The notes under the pieces were generated by a model. That model had not been told where the DNA came from and did no database searches. It saw nothing but the letters and a program-made list of their open reading frames with translations. This document shows, one piece after another, positions 53,056-63,794 of a stretch of DNA of 64,000 nucleotides. This DNA is from Mitsuaria chitosanitabida ATCC BAA-476 = NBRC 102408 (lineage in GTDB: Bacteria; Pseudomonadota; Gammaproteobacteria; Burkholderiales; Burkholderiaceae_C): positions 62,001 through 126,000 of the forward strand of contig NZ_BCYP01000026.1 of the NCBI RefSeq assembly GCF_001598255.1. Direction: 5' to 3'. The translations under genes and the position numbers were made by a program. Each line of letters opens with the position of its first letter. Position 1 is the first letter of the stretch.

Positions 53056-53117
53056 GGTACCCGTCCCTCCCCACACCCCTCGGTGCGGGCGATTATGAGC
53101 GCCTGTCGTGACAGTGC

Positions 53118-54143
53118 TCATGCGGCGAAACGCTCATCGGCCGCCAGGACCGTGACGCGGTTCCGCCCCTGTGCCCGGGAGGCCTGCAGCGCCTGGTCGG
53201 CCCGGGCCAGGAAATCGCGGCCGTTCTCGCCCTGGCCGAGCTGGGTCACGCCCAGCGACAGGCTCAGCCGGCGCTCCCCGCCGGGCTGCAGCTGGGCGAC
53301 GCCGTGGCGCAGCTGCTCGGCCAGCGCGTGGGCCTCGTGCAGGCCGGCACCGGGTATCAGCAGCGCGAATTCCTCGTCCTCCAGCCGCGCGGCCACATGG
53401 TGGCTCTGGGCGATGCTGCGGACCGTGTTGGCGACCTGCTGCAGCGCGTCGTTCAGGCGCGACTCGCTGAGCTGGCGGCGCAAGGCCTCGAAGTCGTCGA
53501 TGTCGCCCAGCAGCAGGCAGGGCGCGACCGGCGTGCCGGCGTCGGGACTGCGCAGGCAGTCGGCCAGCGCGCGGTCGAAGCCGCGGCGGTTGCTCAGCCC
53601 GGTGAGGGGGTCCAGCAGCGCCTCGCTGCGGGCGCGGTGCACTTCCTGGCGCAAGGCGGCGACCTCCTGCCGGCTGGCTTCCAGCCGCGCCAGCAGGCCG
53701 GAAACGGCGTGGCCCATGTCGCGCGTGCCCTGCAGCGCCTCGGCCAGCACCTGGACGTGCTGCCCGGGCGCGGCCGCGCGCAAGGCGCGCTCCCAGCCCT
53801 GCAGCGCCCGCGCGTAGTGCTGGATCTGGCCGCCGGCCTGGTCGGTGCAGTCGGACACGCCGCGCAGCACGTCGCCGACGTCCTGCGCCAGCGTCACGGC
53901 CATGTCCTCGTCCAGCTCGGCGATGTGCTTGCGGTAGAGCGCCCAGGTCTGCGGCTCGTCCAGCGTGCCGCCGTCCTGGGTCAGCGACATCAGCTCGCGG
54001 CTGAGCGCCCCGTTCATCGCGGTCACATGCTCGTACCAGACGGCATAGGTGACCGGGTGAAGCGCGGCGCGTTGCCTCGACATCAGCGGCAGGGCGGTCC
54101 GCAGCGCTTGCGCGCTGGCGGAGATGCTCTCGGTGTACCTCAT
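53118..54143 (-). CDS. GGDEF-domain protein with degenerate active site
   Basis: A 341-residue soluble protein. The N-terminal helical domain (TESISASAQALRTALPLM, VTYAVWYEHVTAMNGALS) is common ahead of GGDEF domains. The GGDEF domain begins at DPLTGLSNRRGFDRAL (178-193), but the signature loop reads EDEEF (255-259) in place of GGDEF. The metal/guanine-binding DIDxFKxxND segment is DIDDFEALRRQ (214-224), lacking the Lys and Asn-Asp. Diguanylate cyclase activity is therefore unlikely; a binding or scaffold role is possible. It lies 62 bases upstream of the kinase gene on the same strand, so they may be co-transcribed. Confidence 0.88.
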   Translation of the reverse strand: MRYTESISASAQALRTALPLMSRQRAALHPVTYAVWYEHVTAMNGALSRELMSLTQDGGTLDEPQTWALYRKHIAELDEDMAVTLAQDVGDVLRGVSDCTDQAGGQIQHYARALQGWERALRAAAPGQHVQVLAEALQGTRDMGHAVSGLLARLEASRQEVAALRQEVHRARSEALLDPLTGLSNRRGFDRALADCLRSPDAGTPVAPCLLLGDIDDFEALRRQLSESRLNDALQQVANTVRSIAQSHHVAARLEDEEFALLIPGAGLHEAHALAEQLRHGVAQLQPGGERRLSLSLGVTQLGQGENGRDFLARADQALQASRAQGRNRVTVLAADERFAA

Positions 54144-54497
54144 CGGCAGGGTCCCTCGCAGGTCCGGGATCGTCGCGTCCGTCGGCGCGCGATCCCTTGT
54201 CGTTTCCTATCCCTTGCCCGCCTGCGCCGGCGAGCGACCTGTGATCGGCCGTCCGGGGTCAGGGCTTGAGGGGCGAGGGCCAGGTTTTGCGCGTCGTCAT
54301 GCAAGTCGGCGAGGGTCCCGACAACTATTCACGCGGGAAGGGACAGCGCAGGGGACACGTCCCGGACAGCGCACGGCGGGGGCTTCCAGGGTTCCCCGAC
54401 GCGGGCGGCGATCGTCCGCGAAGCCCCGGGCGATCGGCAATCCAGCATTGCCCCTTCGCGAATCCGCGCGGGGAGCCGCTTCCTAGAATCGACCGCC
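54144..54497. other. Intergenic between divergent GGDEF and EamA genes
   Basis: A 354-base divergent gap. It must hold promoters for both flanking genes, but I see no clear -35/-10 pairs, operator palindromes or repeats. Local GC content stays high and the short frames lack support. Confidence 0.4.
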
Positions 54498-55415
54498 ATG
54501 AGCAGTTCCGCCCCCGCCACGCCCGCCGCCACGTCCCCGCCCTTGAGCGGCCTGCTGCTGGCCATCGGCGGCGCGATCGGGTTCTCCGGCAAGGCGATCA
54601 TCGTCAAGCTGGCCTATCGCCACGGTGTCGACGCCATCACCCTGCTGATGCTGCGCATGCTGCTGTCGCTGCCGCTGTTCCTGCTGCTCGCCTGGTGGGC
54701 CGGACGCGGCAAGCCGGCGCTGACCGGGCGCGAGAAGCTGGCCGTGGTCGGCCTGGGCTTCAGCGGCTACTACCTCGCCAGCTTCCTGGACTTCGCCGGT
54801 CTGGCCTATGTCACCGCCAGCTTCGAGCGGCTGATCCTGTACCTCAACCCCACCATCGTTCTGCTGCTGTCCTGGGCGCTGTATGGCCGCCGCGTGGGCC
54901 TCCGGCAGGCGGGCGCGCTGGCGGTCAGCTACGCGGGCGTGCTGCTGGTCTTCGGGCACGAGCTGACCGTGGCGGGATCCAACGTGTGGCTGGGCGGCGC
55001 CCTGGTGCTGGGCAGCGCCGTCGCCTATGCGCTCTACCTGGTCTACAGCGGCGAGTGGGTCAAGCGCCTGGGCGCGATGCGACTCACCGGGCTGGCGACC
55101 TCGGTGGCCTGCGGCTTCTGCATCGCGCAGTTCGTGCTGACCCGGCCGATCTCGGGCCTGGCCGACCTGGCCCCGGCGGTGTGGTGGCTGTCGGTGCTCA
55201 ACGCGCTGGCCTGCACTTTCGCGCCGGTGCTGATGGTCATGATGGCCATCGAGCGCATGGGGGCGGGTGTCGCCGCGCAGACCGGCATGATCGGACCGAT
55301 GTCCACGATACTCATGGGCGCCCTGATCCTCGACGAGCCGCTCACCGGCTGGGTCGTGGCGGGGACGGTGCTGGTGCTGGGCGGCGTGTGGCTGCTGGCG
55401 CGGCAACGACGCTGA
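54498..55415 (+). CDS. EamA/DMT-family transporter
   Basis: A 305-residue inner-membrane transporter with ten helices in two EamA repeats: LLLAIGGAIGFSGKAIIVKLAY...MLRMLLSLPLF and VWLGGALVLGSAVAYALYLVYSG...RMGAGVAAQTGMIGPMSTILMGALILDEPLTGWVVAG. The repeat ends LDEPLT, as in the family. The substrate is unknown; many are amino-acid or metabolite exporters. The first 16 residues are Ala/Pro/Ser-rich. Confidence 0.9.
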   Translation: MSSSAPATPAATSPPLSGLLLAIGGAIGFSGKAIIVKLAYRHGVDAITLLMLRMLLSLPLFLLLAWWAGRGKPALTGREKLAVVGLGFSGYYLASFLDFAGLAYVTASFERLILYLNPTIVLLLSWALYGRRVGLRQAGALAVSYAGVLLVFGHELTVAGSNVWLGGALVLGSAVAYALYLVYSGEWVKRLGAMRLTGLATSVACGFCIAQFVLTRPISGLADLAPAVWWLSVLNALACTFAPVLMVMMAIERMGAGVAAQTGMIGPMSTILMGALILDEPLTGWVVAGTVLVLGGVWLLARQRR

Positions 55416-55520
55416 GCCCGGGGTCGCGGCATCGCGCGGCGACCGTGGGTAGCGGAGGACTTCCACGGTGGCGCCCGCGGCGCGACCGGCAAACACGTCC
55501 GCGAGGACACGGAGAGCACG

Positions 55521-56309
55521 ATGGATCTGGGACTGACGGGCCGCTGGGCCCTGGTGTGCGCGGCCTCCAAGGGCCTGGGCGCGGGCTGCGCCGAGGCGCT
55601 GGCGGGCGAGGGCGTCAACGTGGTGATCACCGCCCGCGGCGAGGAGGCGCTGCAGGCGCAGGCCGCCAAGCTGCGCGCGGCCAATCCCGGCGTGCAGGTG
55701 ATCGCCGTGGCCGGCGACATCACCACGGAGGCCGGACGCGCCGCCGCGCTGGCCGCCGCGCCGCAGATCGACATCCTGGTGAACAACGCCGGCGGTCCGC
55801 CCCCGGGCGATTTCCGCGACTGGGAGCGCGACCAATGGATCGCCGCCCTCGACGCCAACATGCTGACCCCGATCGCGCTGATCAAGGCGACGGTGGACGC
55901 GATGGCCGCGCGCGGCTTCGGGCGCATCGTCAACATCACCTCGGGCGCGGTGAAGGCGCCCATCGACGTCCTGGGCCTGTCCAACGGCGCGCGCTCGGGC
56001 CTGACCGGCTTCGTCGCCGGTCTGTCGCGGCAATCGCGCATCGCGGGCCGCAACGTCACCATCAACAACCTGCTGCCTGGCGCTTTCGACACCGAGCGCC
56101 TGCAGAAGACCCTGGTGGCCGGCGCGCAGAAGTCGGGCCAGGCGCTGGACGAGGTCCGCGTCAAGCGCATGGCCGGCATCCCGGCGCAACGCTTCGGCAG
56201 CGCCGAGGAGTTCGGCGCGATCTGCGCGCTGATGTGCTCGGCCCACGCCGGCTACCTGACCGGGCAGAACATCCTGCTGGACGGCGGGGCGTATCCGGGC
56301 ACGTTCTGA
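55521..56309 (+). CDS. SDR-family protein lacking the YxxxK pair
   Basis: A 262-residue Rossmann protein. VCAASKGLGAGCAEAL stands for the TGxxxGxG motif, then NNAGGPPPGDF, and Ser in NITSGAVKAP. Where YxxxK is expected it reads LGLSNGARSGL, so both catalytic Tyr and Lys are missing. The C-terminus FGSAEEFGAICALMCSAHAGYLTGQNILLDGGAYPGTF is typical of FabG-like enzymes. A recognised subgroup keeps this LSNGAR sequence, so the loss is not decay. GGAG-like AGAGCA precedes the ATG. The function is unknown. Confidence 0.88.
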   Translation: MDLGLTGRWALVCAASKGLGAGCAEALAGEGVNVVITARGEEALQAQAAKLRAANPGVQVIAVAGDITTEAGRAAALAAAPQIDILVNNAGGPPPGDFRDWERDQWIAALDANMLTPIALIKATVDAMAARGFGRIVNITSGAVKAPIDVLGLSNGARSGLTGFVAGLSRQSRIAGRNVTINNLLPGAFDTERLQKTLVAGAQKSGQALDEVRVKRMAGIPAQRFGSAEEFGAICALMCSAHAGYLTGQNILLDGGAYPGTF

Positions 56310-56351
56310 GGACGGAGACCGAGGGCGGGCTCATCGAGCCCGCTGAGGGGC

Positions 56352-56377
56352 GCAACTAGCAAATGCTTGCTAGTTGC
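56352..56377. promoter_or_regulatory. Perfect palindrome between the SDR gene and a small gene
   Basis: GCAACTAGCAA (56352-56362), ATGC, TTGCTAGTTGC (56367-56377). No T-run follows, so a terminator is less likely than an operator or structured RNA. Just after it CACTCGAATG occurs twice (56380 and 56411). The next start codon is at 56496. Confidence 0.55.
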
Positions 56378-56495
56378 CCCACTCGAATGAGCTGGTCGCA
56401 GCCGCTCAATCCACTCGAATGCGGATCGAACTCATCGGGTCGACCGCGAAGAATCGTTGCTGTTCCCACCACGCCTCGCGCGAAGGACAGCGACC

Positions 56496-56804
56496 ATGGA
56501 TCCCGCCCGGATCAGCTTCGACCCCGGCGCCGGCAATGCCGGCGCCGACCCTCAGGATGCCTTCGATGTGCGGGCCCGCGCCGACGGCGTCGAGCGCATC
56601 GAATGCATCGAGCGCGTCGAACGTTCCGAGCGGGTGATTCGTATCGTCCGGGCCGGCTCGCGCACCGCGGGCCCGTCCCGGCCGCGGGAGGCGCGGCCGG
56701 TGGTCGAGGCGGAGGTCATCGACGTGCCCTGGCGCGAGACGACCGACCCGGCGCCGCGTCACGGGCTGGTGCTCAACGGCGTGTGGGTGCCGCTGGCGCG
56801 CTGA
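56496..56804 (+). CDS. Small protein of unknown function
   Basis: A 102-residue soluble, charged protein. The centre repeats a short charged pattern (ERIECIERVERSERVIRIVR), then an Arg/Pro-rich linker and a C-terminal DVPWRETTDPAPRHGLVLNGVWVPLAR. AAGGA eight bases ahead of the ATG and codon bias support it being expressed. I do not recognise the family. It converges on the EamA gene, 45 bases away, and lies downstream of the palindrome at 56352. Confidence 0.6.
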   Translation: MDPARISFDPGAGNAGADPQDAFDVRARADGVERIECIERVERSERVIRIVRAGSRTAGPSRPREARPVVEAEVIDVPWRETTDPAPRHGLVLNGVWVPLAR

Positions 56805-56849
56805 GTCCCCGCTCCTCGGGCGCTCTCGAGAGGACGCCGGTGGGGCGCC

Positions 56850-57770
56850 TCAGCCCCGGCGAGGCGCCGACACCGCGATGCCCGCCGCGATCAGCGCGAA
56901 GGCCGCGCCATGGAACCAGGCCGGCCATTCGCCCAGCAGCGCGGCCGACATCAGCGCCGCGAAGACCGGCGTCAGGTTGCCGAAGAAGGCGGCCAGCGTC
57001 GGCCCCGCCTGGGCGACACCCAATCCCCAGCACCGGTAGGCGATCAGCGAAGGTCCGATCGCGACATAGGCCAGTGCCGCCGCGAGCGGCCAGCCCCAAC
57101 GTACCGGGGCCGCGCCGATGGCCTGCTCGACGCCCGCCGAGGCCACGCCGAAGGCCAGGCCGAACACCAGCTGCGCCATCAGCAGCTGCGACCAGTCCCA
57201 GTCGGGACGCTCGTCGCCCCGCATGTGGGCCGGGGGGCGCGCCAGCAGCCAGCTGTAGAAAGCCCAACTGATCACCGCCAGCAGCATCAGCAGATCGCCG
57301 CGCACGAACTGCACCTCGGCCAGGCGCTCCAACCGGCCCCGCGAGATCACCAGCGCCACGCCCGCCAGCGACAGCGCCGCCCCGGCGAGTTGACGTCGCG
57401 TCGGCCAGACGCGGTAGATCAGCGCGCCCACCGCCAGCATCCACACCGGCAGGCTGGCCGCGATCAAGGTGACGTTGAGCGCCGTCGAGCTGTGCAGCGC
57501 CTGGTACTGCAGCGCGTTGTAGCAGCCCATGCCCAGCAGGCCCGACAGCGCGAAGTAGCCCCAGCGGCGCCACAGCGGGGTCAGGTCTTGCAGCAGCGCC
57601 CGGGCCCGGGGCGCGACCAGCACCAGCAGCGCGAAGGCCAGCGTCCAGCGCATCGCGTTGAGCAGCAGCGGCGGCACCTGCGCGCCGACCGCGCGACCCA
57701 CCACCGCGTTGCCGGCCCACAGCAGGGGTGGCAGCGTCAGCATCAGGGCCAGTCGTGGGGTCAAGCTCAT
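56850..57770 (-). CDS. EamA/DMT-family transporter
   Basis: A 306-residue transporter with ten helices: LALMLTLPPLLWAGNAVVGRAV...LNAMRWTLAFALLVLVAPRA and the second repeat GDLLMLLAVISWAFYSWLLA...FGNLTPVFAALMSAALLGEWPAWFHGAAFALIAAGIAVS. It is of the same superfamily as the product of the gene at 54498 but not a close copy. The ATG opens at the first helix. It is divergent from the quinone oxidoreductase with 97 bases between. Confidence 0.9.
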   Translation of the reverse strand: MSLTPRLALMLTLPPLLWAGNAVVGRAVGAQVPPLLLNAMRWTLAFALLVLVAPRARALLQDLTPLWRRWGYFALSGLLGMGCYNALQYQALHSSTALNVTLIAASLPVWMLAVGALIYRVWPTRRQLAGAALSLAGVALVISRGRLERLAEVQFVRGDLLMLLAVISWAFYSWLLARPPAHMRGDERPDWDWSQLLMAQLVFGLAFGVASAGVEQAIGAAPVRWGWPLAAALAYVAIGPSLIAYRCWGLGVAQAGPTLAAFFGNLTPVFAALMSAALLGEWPAWFHGAAFALIAAGIAVSAPRRG

Positions 57771-57867
57771 CGCGGGGATGCAAGCGGGACGGGAGACTGG
57801 CACGATAGCCCGCTTCGCCGCGTCACCCGCGACGCGAGAGCGACATCCCCACTCGAGGAGAACCCTG

Positions 57868-58830
57868 ATGAGCGACAGCGCCGTGCGCATCGAGCAACCC
57901 GGCGGACCGGAGGTCCTGCGCATCGAGACCGTCCAGGTCGGCGACCCCGGTCCCGGCGAGATCCGTATTCGTCATCACGCCTGCGGCCTCAACTACATCG
58001 ACATCTATCACCGCAGCGGCGTCTACCCGCTGTCCATGCCCTCGGGCCTGGGCATGGAAGGCGCCGGCATCGTCGAGGCGGTGGGCGAGGGCGTCACCCA
58101 TCTGAAACCGGGCGACCGCGCGGCCTACGCCAGCAACCCGATCGGCGCCTATGCGAGCGCCCGCGTGATGCCGGCGCGCTGCGTGGTCAGGCTGCCGGAC
58201 TTCCTGAGCTTCGAGCAGGGCGCCGCGATGATGCTCAAGGGCATGACGGTGCAGTACCTGCTGCGTCGGACCCTGCCGCCGGCGGGACTGCAGGCGGGCG
58301 ATCACGTGCTCTTCCACGCGGCGGCCGGGGGCGTGGGCCTGATCGCCTGCCAATGGGCCAAGGCATTGGGGCTGCAACTGATCGGGACCGCGGGCAGCGA
58401 CGCCAAGTGCCGGCTGGCGCTGGATCACGGCGCGGCCTTCGCGATCAACTACGCGACCGAGAACGTCGCCGAGCGCGTCAAGGAGATCACCGGCGGGCAG
58501 GGTGTGAAGGTGGCCTACGACTCGGTCGGCGCGTCGACCTGGGAGGGCTCGCTGGCCAGCCTGCGGCCGTTCGGGCTGATGGTCAGCTTCGGCAACGCCT
58601 CGGGCGTGGTGCCGCCAGTGCCGCTGAGCGCGCTCGCGGCCAAGGGGCTCTACCTGACGCGGCCGTCGCTGTTCACCCACCTGAGCTCTCGGGAGGTGAC
58701 GCAGGAGATCGCCGGCGAGCTGTTCAAGGTGGTGGAGAGCGGCGCGGTCCGCATCGAGGTCGAGAACCGCTACCCGTTCGACGAGGTCCAGCGGGCCCAT
58801 CGCGAGATGGAAGCCCGCACGACCACCGGC

Positions 58831-58851
<21 letters not shown>
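57868..58851 (+). CDS. NADPH:quinone oxidoreductase, zeta-crystallin type
   Basis: A 327-residue zinc-independent medium-chain dehydrogenase: GPEVLRIETVQVGDPGPGEIRIRHHACGLNYIDIYHRSGVYP is the QOR N-terminus, then GMEGAGIVEAVGEGVTHLKPGDRAAYA, the NADPH motif HAAAGGVGLIACQWAK and a conserved NY in FAINYATE. It reduces quinones with NADPH. GAGGAG seven bases ahead of the ATG. The gene's last 21 bases overlap the end of the convergent PAS kinase gene. Confidence 0.94.
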
Positions 58852-60588
<1,737 letters not shown>

Positions 60589-60950
60589 GGGTGGGGCCGG
60601 GCCGCGTGGTTACATTCAGTCGCAGCGGATTGTCGCCGCCGGGCGTGTCATGTCCATGGTGATCGATGCCTATTCCGTCACGCCCGTCGGCGACGCGTCG
60701 AGCTTCGTCGCGGGCACCGTGCGAAGGGCACGATCGGGCCTTCAAGGCTACGCAGCGCGGCGTGGGCGCACCAGCCTCGTTTCTCCGGAGGAACCCGGGC
60801 TTGACCGGGCGTGAAGACCCTCACCCCAACCCTCTCCCGCCAGCGGGAGAGGGGGCCAGGCCGGCGAGTGCCACGCCGGTCCGGCGGGAGCGGGACCGCG
60901 CCGCCTCGCGCTGCGGCGCGAGGCGAGGGTGGGGCGGTGCGGGCGGGACC
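60589..60950. other. Intergenic with dispersed repeat; no gene seen
   Basis: A 362-base gap between the PAS kinase start and the lspA 3' end. It contains dispersed repeat copy 5. Short frames cross it but lack ribosome-binding sites or family resemblance. The kinase promoter should lie near its left edge, but I could not pick one. Confidence 0.45.
60818..60856. repeat. Dispersed palindromic repeat, copy 5
   Basis: ACCCTCACCCCAA is followed by CCCTCTCCCGC (60831-60841), a two-base loop CA, and the exact inverse GCGGGAGAGGG (60844-60854). Confidence 0.88.
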
Positions 60951-61448
60951 TCAGCCGCGCTTGACGCGGCGGAGCTCGTCGACGATCAGCAGGATGGCGC
61001 CGACGGTGATGGCGCTGTCCGCGATGTTGAAGGACGGGTAGTACCAGCCGGCCCAGTGCAGCTGGATGAAGTCCACCACGTAGCCATGCAGCAGGCGGTC
61101 GACCACGTTGCCCACCGCGCCGCCCAGGATCAGGCTGAGCGCGGTCGCGAACTGCGTCTGGTGGCCGTGGCGGCGCAGCAACCACAGGATGAAGCCGGTG
61201 GCCACGACGCCCAGCGCCACGAAGAACCAGCGCTGCCAGCCCGAGGCACCCGCCAGGAAGCTGAAGGCCGCCCCGGTGTTGTGCACCCGGACCAGGTTGA
61301 AGAAGGGGAAGACGTAGCGGCTGTCCCCGTACTGGAACTCGTGCAGGACCAGCACCTTGGTGAACTGGTCCAGCACCACGACCAGCAGCGCGATGGCCAG
61401 CCACAGGATCAGGCGGTTGTTGGACGAGGCGGAGGACTTGGAGGCCAT
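60951..61448 (-). CDS. lspA: Lipoprotein signal peptidase
   Basis: A 165-residue inner-membrane aspartyl protease that cleaves prolipoproteins. Four helices are seen. Family blocks: [44 protein letters not shown] with catalytic Asp126, and [11 protein letters not shown] with Asp144 (18 apart, as expected). The usual upstream partner ileS is missing here: the region upstream holds a divergent sensor kinase. The start [10 protein letters not shown] adds a short polar leader before helix 1. Confidence 0.96.
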   Translation of the reverse strand: MASKSSASSNNRLILWLAIALLVVVLDQFTKVLVLHEFQYGDSRYVFPFFNLVRVHNTGAAFSFLAGASGWQRWFFVALGVVATGFILWLLRRHGHQTQFATALSLILGGAVGNVVDRLLHGYVVDFIQLHWAGWYYPSFNIADSAITVGAILLIVDELRRVKRG

Positions 61449-61556
61449 GGGGTGTGCTGCGATGCTGCGGGCGCCGTGACGGCGCGAAACCCGCAACTGT
61501 AGCGCCGCCGGCGGGGAGAGCGGGGCGCTGGGCGGTGCGGCTACAGTGCGGCCGCT

Positions 61557-62963
61557 ATGAGACTGCGCCTGAAGATCCTGTTGCTGGCGATCCTGCCGCT
61601 GGTCGCGTCGCTGCTGCTGATCGCGGTGGCGGTGCGGCAGCAGGAGCGCGCCCTGCTCGAGCGCGAGCACGAGGCCGTCCAGCGCGCCTACATGGACGCG
61701 CGCCGCGACGAGCTGCGTCATTACGTCGAGCTGGCCGTCAGCACGCTGCAGCCGCTGTACGAGCGCTCCAACGGCGGCCCGGCCGCCGAGGTGGAGCGCG
61801 ACAAGCGCGAGGCGCTGCGCCTGCTGTCGTCGCTGGATTACGGCGAGGACGGCTACTTCTTCGTCTACGACCTGCAGGGCAAGGTGCTGATGCACTCGCG
61901 CCAGCCGGAACTGCTGGGCCGCGACCTGTGGAACCTGCGCGACCCGCAGGGCCGGCCCACGATCCAGCAGCTGATCGGCCAGGCCAAGGCCGGCGGCGGC
62001 TATGTCGACTACCTCTGGCGCAAGCCCTCCAGCGGCGAGATCGCGCCCAAGCTGGGCTACGTCGTGGCCATGGACCGGTGGGACTGGATGCTGGGCACGG
62101 GCCTGTATCTGGACGGCATCCGCGCGACGCTGGAGCAGCTGGACCACGAGGCGCAGGCCAACATCGCGCGCACCATGTGGTGGATCGCCGCGATCGCGGT
62201 CTTCGGCGTGGCGCTGATCAGCCTGTGCGCGGTGGCGCTCAACCTGTCGGAGCACCGGCAGGCCGAGGTCAAGCTGCGCGCGCTGGCGCACCAGGTGGTG
62301 CGCTCGCAGGAGGAGGAGCGGGCGCATCTGTCCCGCGACCTGCACGACGGCGTCAGCCAGACCCTGGTGTCGACCAAGCTGCTGATGGAATCGGCGCAGC
62401 AGGCCGGGACGACGACCTTGCTGCCGCGCGCCCTGGAGCGGCTCAACGACAGCCTGACCGAGGTGCGGCGGCTGTCGCACCGGCTGCGTCCCGCGCTGCT
62501 GGACACGCTGGGCCTGCCCGCCGCGCTGGAACACCTGGCGCGCGAGTTCGACGAGGCGGGCGCGGTGCCGGTCGCGATGCGCATGGTCGGCGCGCCGCGC
62601 GAGCTGCCGGAGCTGCTCAACACGGTGCTGTTCCGCGTCGCCCAGGAGGCGCTGACCAATGTCGCCAAGCATGCGGGCGCGGCGCGGGTGGAGATGACGC
62701 TCTCGTTCGAGCCCGGCGACGCGCGCGGCGAACCCGGCGGGGTGCTGCTGCGGGTGCTGGACGACGGGGAGGGCTTCGACGCGGATGACGCCGAGGGCGC
62801 GGACCCGCACCAGGGCATCGGCCTGCGCAACATGCGCGAGCGCATGGCCTCGGTGGGCGGCGCGCTGGACCTGCAGTCGAGCCCGGGCCACGGGACGCAG
62901 ATCGAGGCGACGGTGTCGGCCGCCGCCATCCGGCGCCTGGCGCGCGACAATCCGGCGCCATGA
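61557..62963 (+). CDS. Cache-domain sensor histidine kinase, NarL-partner type
   Basis: A 468-residue kinase: helix 1 (9-26), a periplasmic single-Cache domain (about 30-205: [44 protein letters not shown]), helix 2 (207-229), HisKA_3 with His263 in [15 protein letters not shown], and HATPase ([37 protein letters not shown]). Cache domains of this type bind small carboxylates. It overlaps its response regulator gene by four bases (ATGA), and cstA follows, so it probably senses pyruvate or a related acid; this is inference from position. Confidence 0.92.
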   Translation: MRLRLKILLLAILPLVASLLLIAVAVRQQERALLEREHEAVQRAYMDARRDELRHYVELAVSTLQPLYERSNGGPAAEVERDKREALRLLSSLDYGEDGYFFVYDLQGKVLMHSRQPELLGRDLWNLRDPQGRPTIQQLIGQAKAGGGYVDYLWRKPSSGEIAPKLGYVVAMDRWDWMLGTGLYLDGIRATLEQLDHEAQANIARTMWWIAAIAVFGVALISLCAVALNLSEHRQAEVKLRALAHQVVRSQEEERAHLSRDLHDGVSQTLVSTKLLMESAQQAGTTTLLPRALERLNDSLTEVRRLSHRLRPALLDTLGLPAALEHLAREFDEAGAVPVAMRMVGAPRELPELLNTVLFRVAQEALTNVAKHAGAARVEMTLSFEPGDARGEPGGVLLRVLDDGEGFDADDAEGADPHQGIGLRNMRERMASVGGALDLQSSPGHGTQIEATVSAAAIRRLARDNPAP

Positions 62964-63634
62964 GCCCCGACCGTCCCGAACCTTCCGCGCCGACCGAGGC
63001 GCGGCCCGTGCGCATCCTGCTGGTCGACGACCATCCGCTGGTGCGCGAGGGGCTGCGCTCGCGCCTGCAGGGCGAGGCGCGCTACCTGGTCGTGGGCGAG
63101 GCCGGCGGCGCCGAGGAGGCGATGGTGATGCTGGTGTCCACGCAGCCCGAGGTGGTGCTGCTGGACGTGGGGCTGAAGGGCCACAACGGCATCCAGCTCG
63201 CGCAGACCATGCTGGAGCGCGTGCCCGACCTGCGCGTGCTGATGTACAGCATGTACGACAACCCGGAGTACGTGCAGCGCGCGCTGCAGGCGGGCGCCCG
63301 GGGCTACGTGCTCAAGGACGCGCCGGCGGGCGAGATCGTCGCGGCCATCGACGCGGTGGCCGCGGGCGGCACCTTCCTCAGCCCGGGCGTGTCCAAGCGC
63401 ATGTTCCGCAGCCAGCAGCCGCGGCCCATCCTCTCCCCCCGCGAGAGCGAGATCCTCTCCGCGCTCGGCCGCGGCGAATCGAGCAAGCAGATCGCCAAGG
63501 CGCTGGACCTGTCGGTACGCACGGTCGAGACGCATCGCCAGAACATCAAGCGCAAGCTGGAACTGGAAGGGCAGGCCGAGCTGATCCGGTACGCCGTCGA
63601 GCACGCGCGCGGCCTGCATCGCGACGAGCCGTAG
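62960..63634 (+). CDS. NarL/LuxR-family response regulator
   Basis: A 224-residue regulator. Receiver domain 17-135 with Asp23/24, phospho-acceptor Asp69 in VVLLDVGL, and Lys in YVLKDAP; DNA-binding LuxR domain from about 152: [43 protein letters not shown]. Coupled to the kinase gene by an ATGA overlap. The gene for its likely target, cstA, starts 160 bases downstream. Confidence 0.95.
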   Translation: MSPDRPEPSAPTEARPVRILLVDDHPLVREGLRSRLQGEARYLVVGEAGGAEEAMVMLVSTQPEVVLLDVGLKGHNGIQLAQTMLERVPDLRVLMYSMYDNPEYVQRALQAGARGYVLKDAPAGEIVAAIDAVAAGGTFLSPGVSKRMFRSQQPRPILSPRESEILSALGRGESSKQIAKALDLSVRTVETHRQNIKRKLELEGQAELIRYAVEHARGLHRDEP

Positions 63635-63681
63635 CCCGCCATCCGGGTTGACCCCTACGTGCTCCCACGCTCGGGGGCTAG

Positions 63682-63694
63682 TCCGTCTGACGGA
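63682..63694. promoter_or_regulatory. Palindrome TCCGTC-T-GACGGA upstream of cstA
   Basis: A perfect six-base inverted repeat with one central base, 100 bases before the cstA start, in the gap between the response regulator gene and cstA. TTGACC lies upstream near 63647. It is a candidate site for the adjacent NarL-type regulator, though a random match of this length is possible. Confidence 0.4.
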
Positions 63695-63794
63695 TGTGGC
63701 TTTCCGCACAGGAGCGGACACTGCCGGTCGCAAGACAACATCCGCGCGCCAGGTCCTCTCGCTTGCATCGGTGCGCGCCCATAAGGAGACATCG

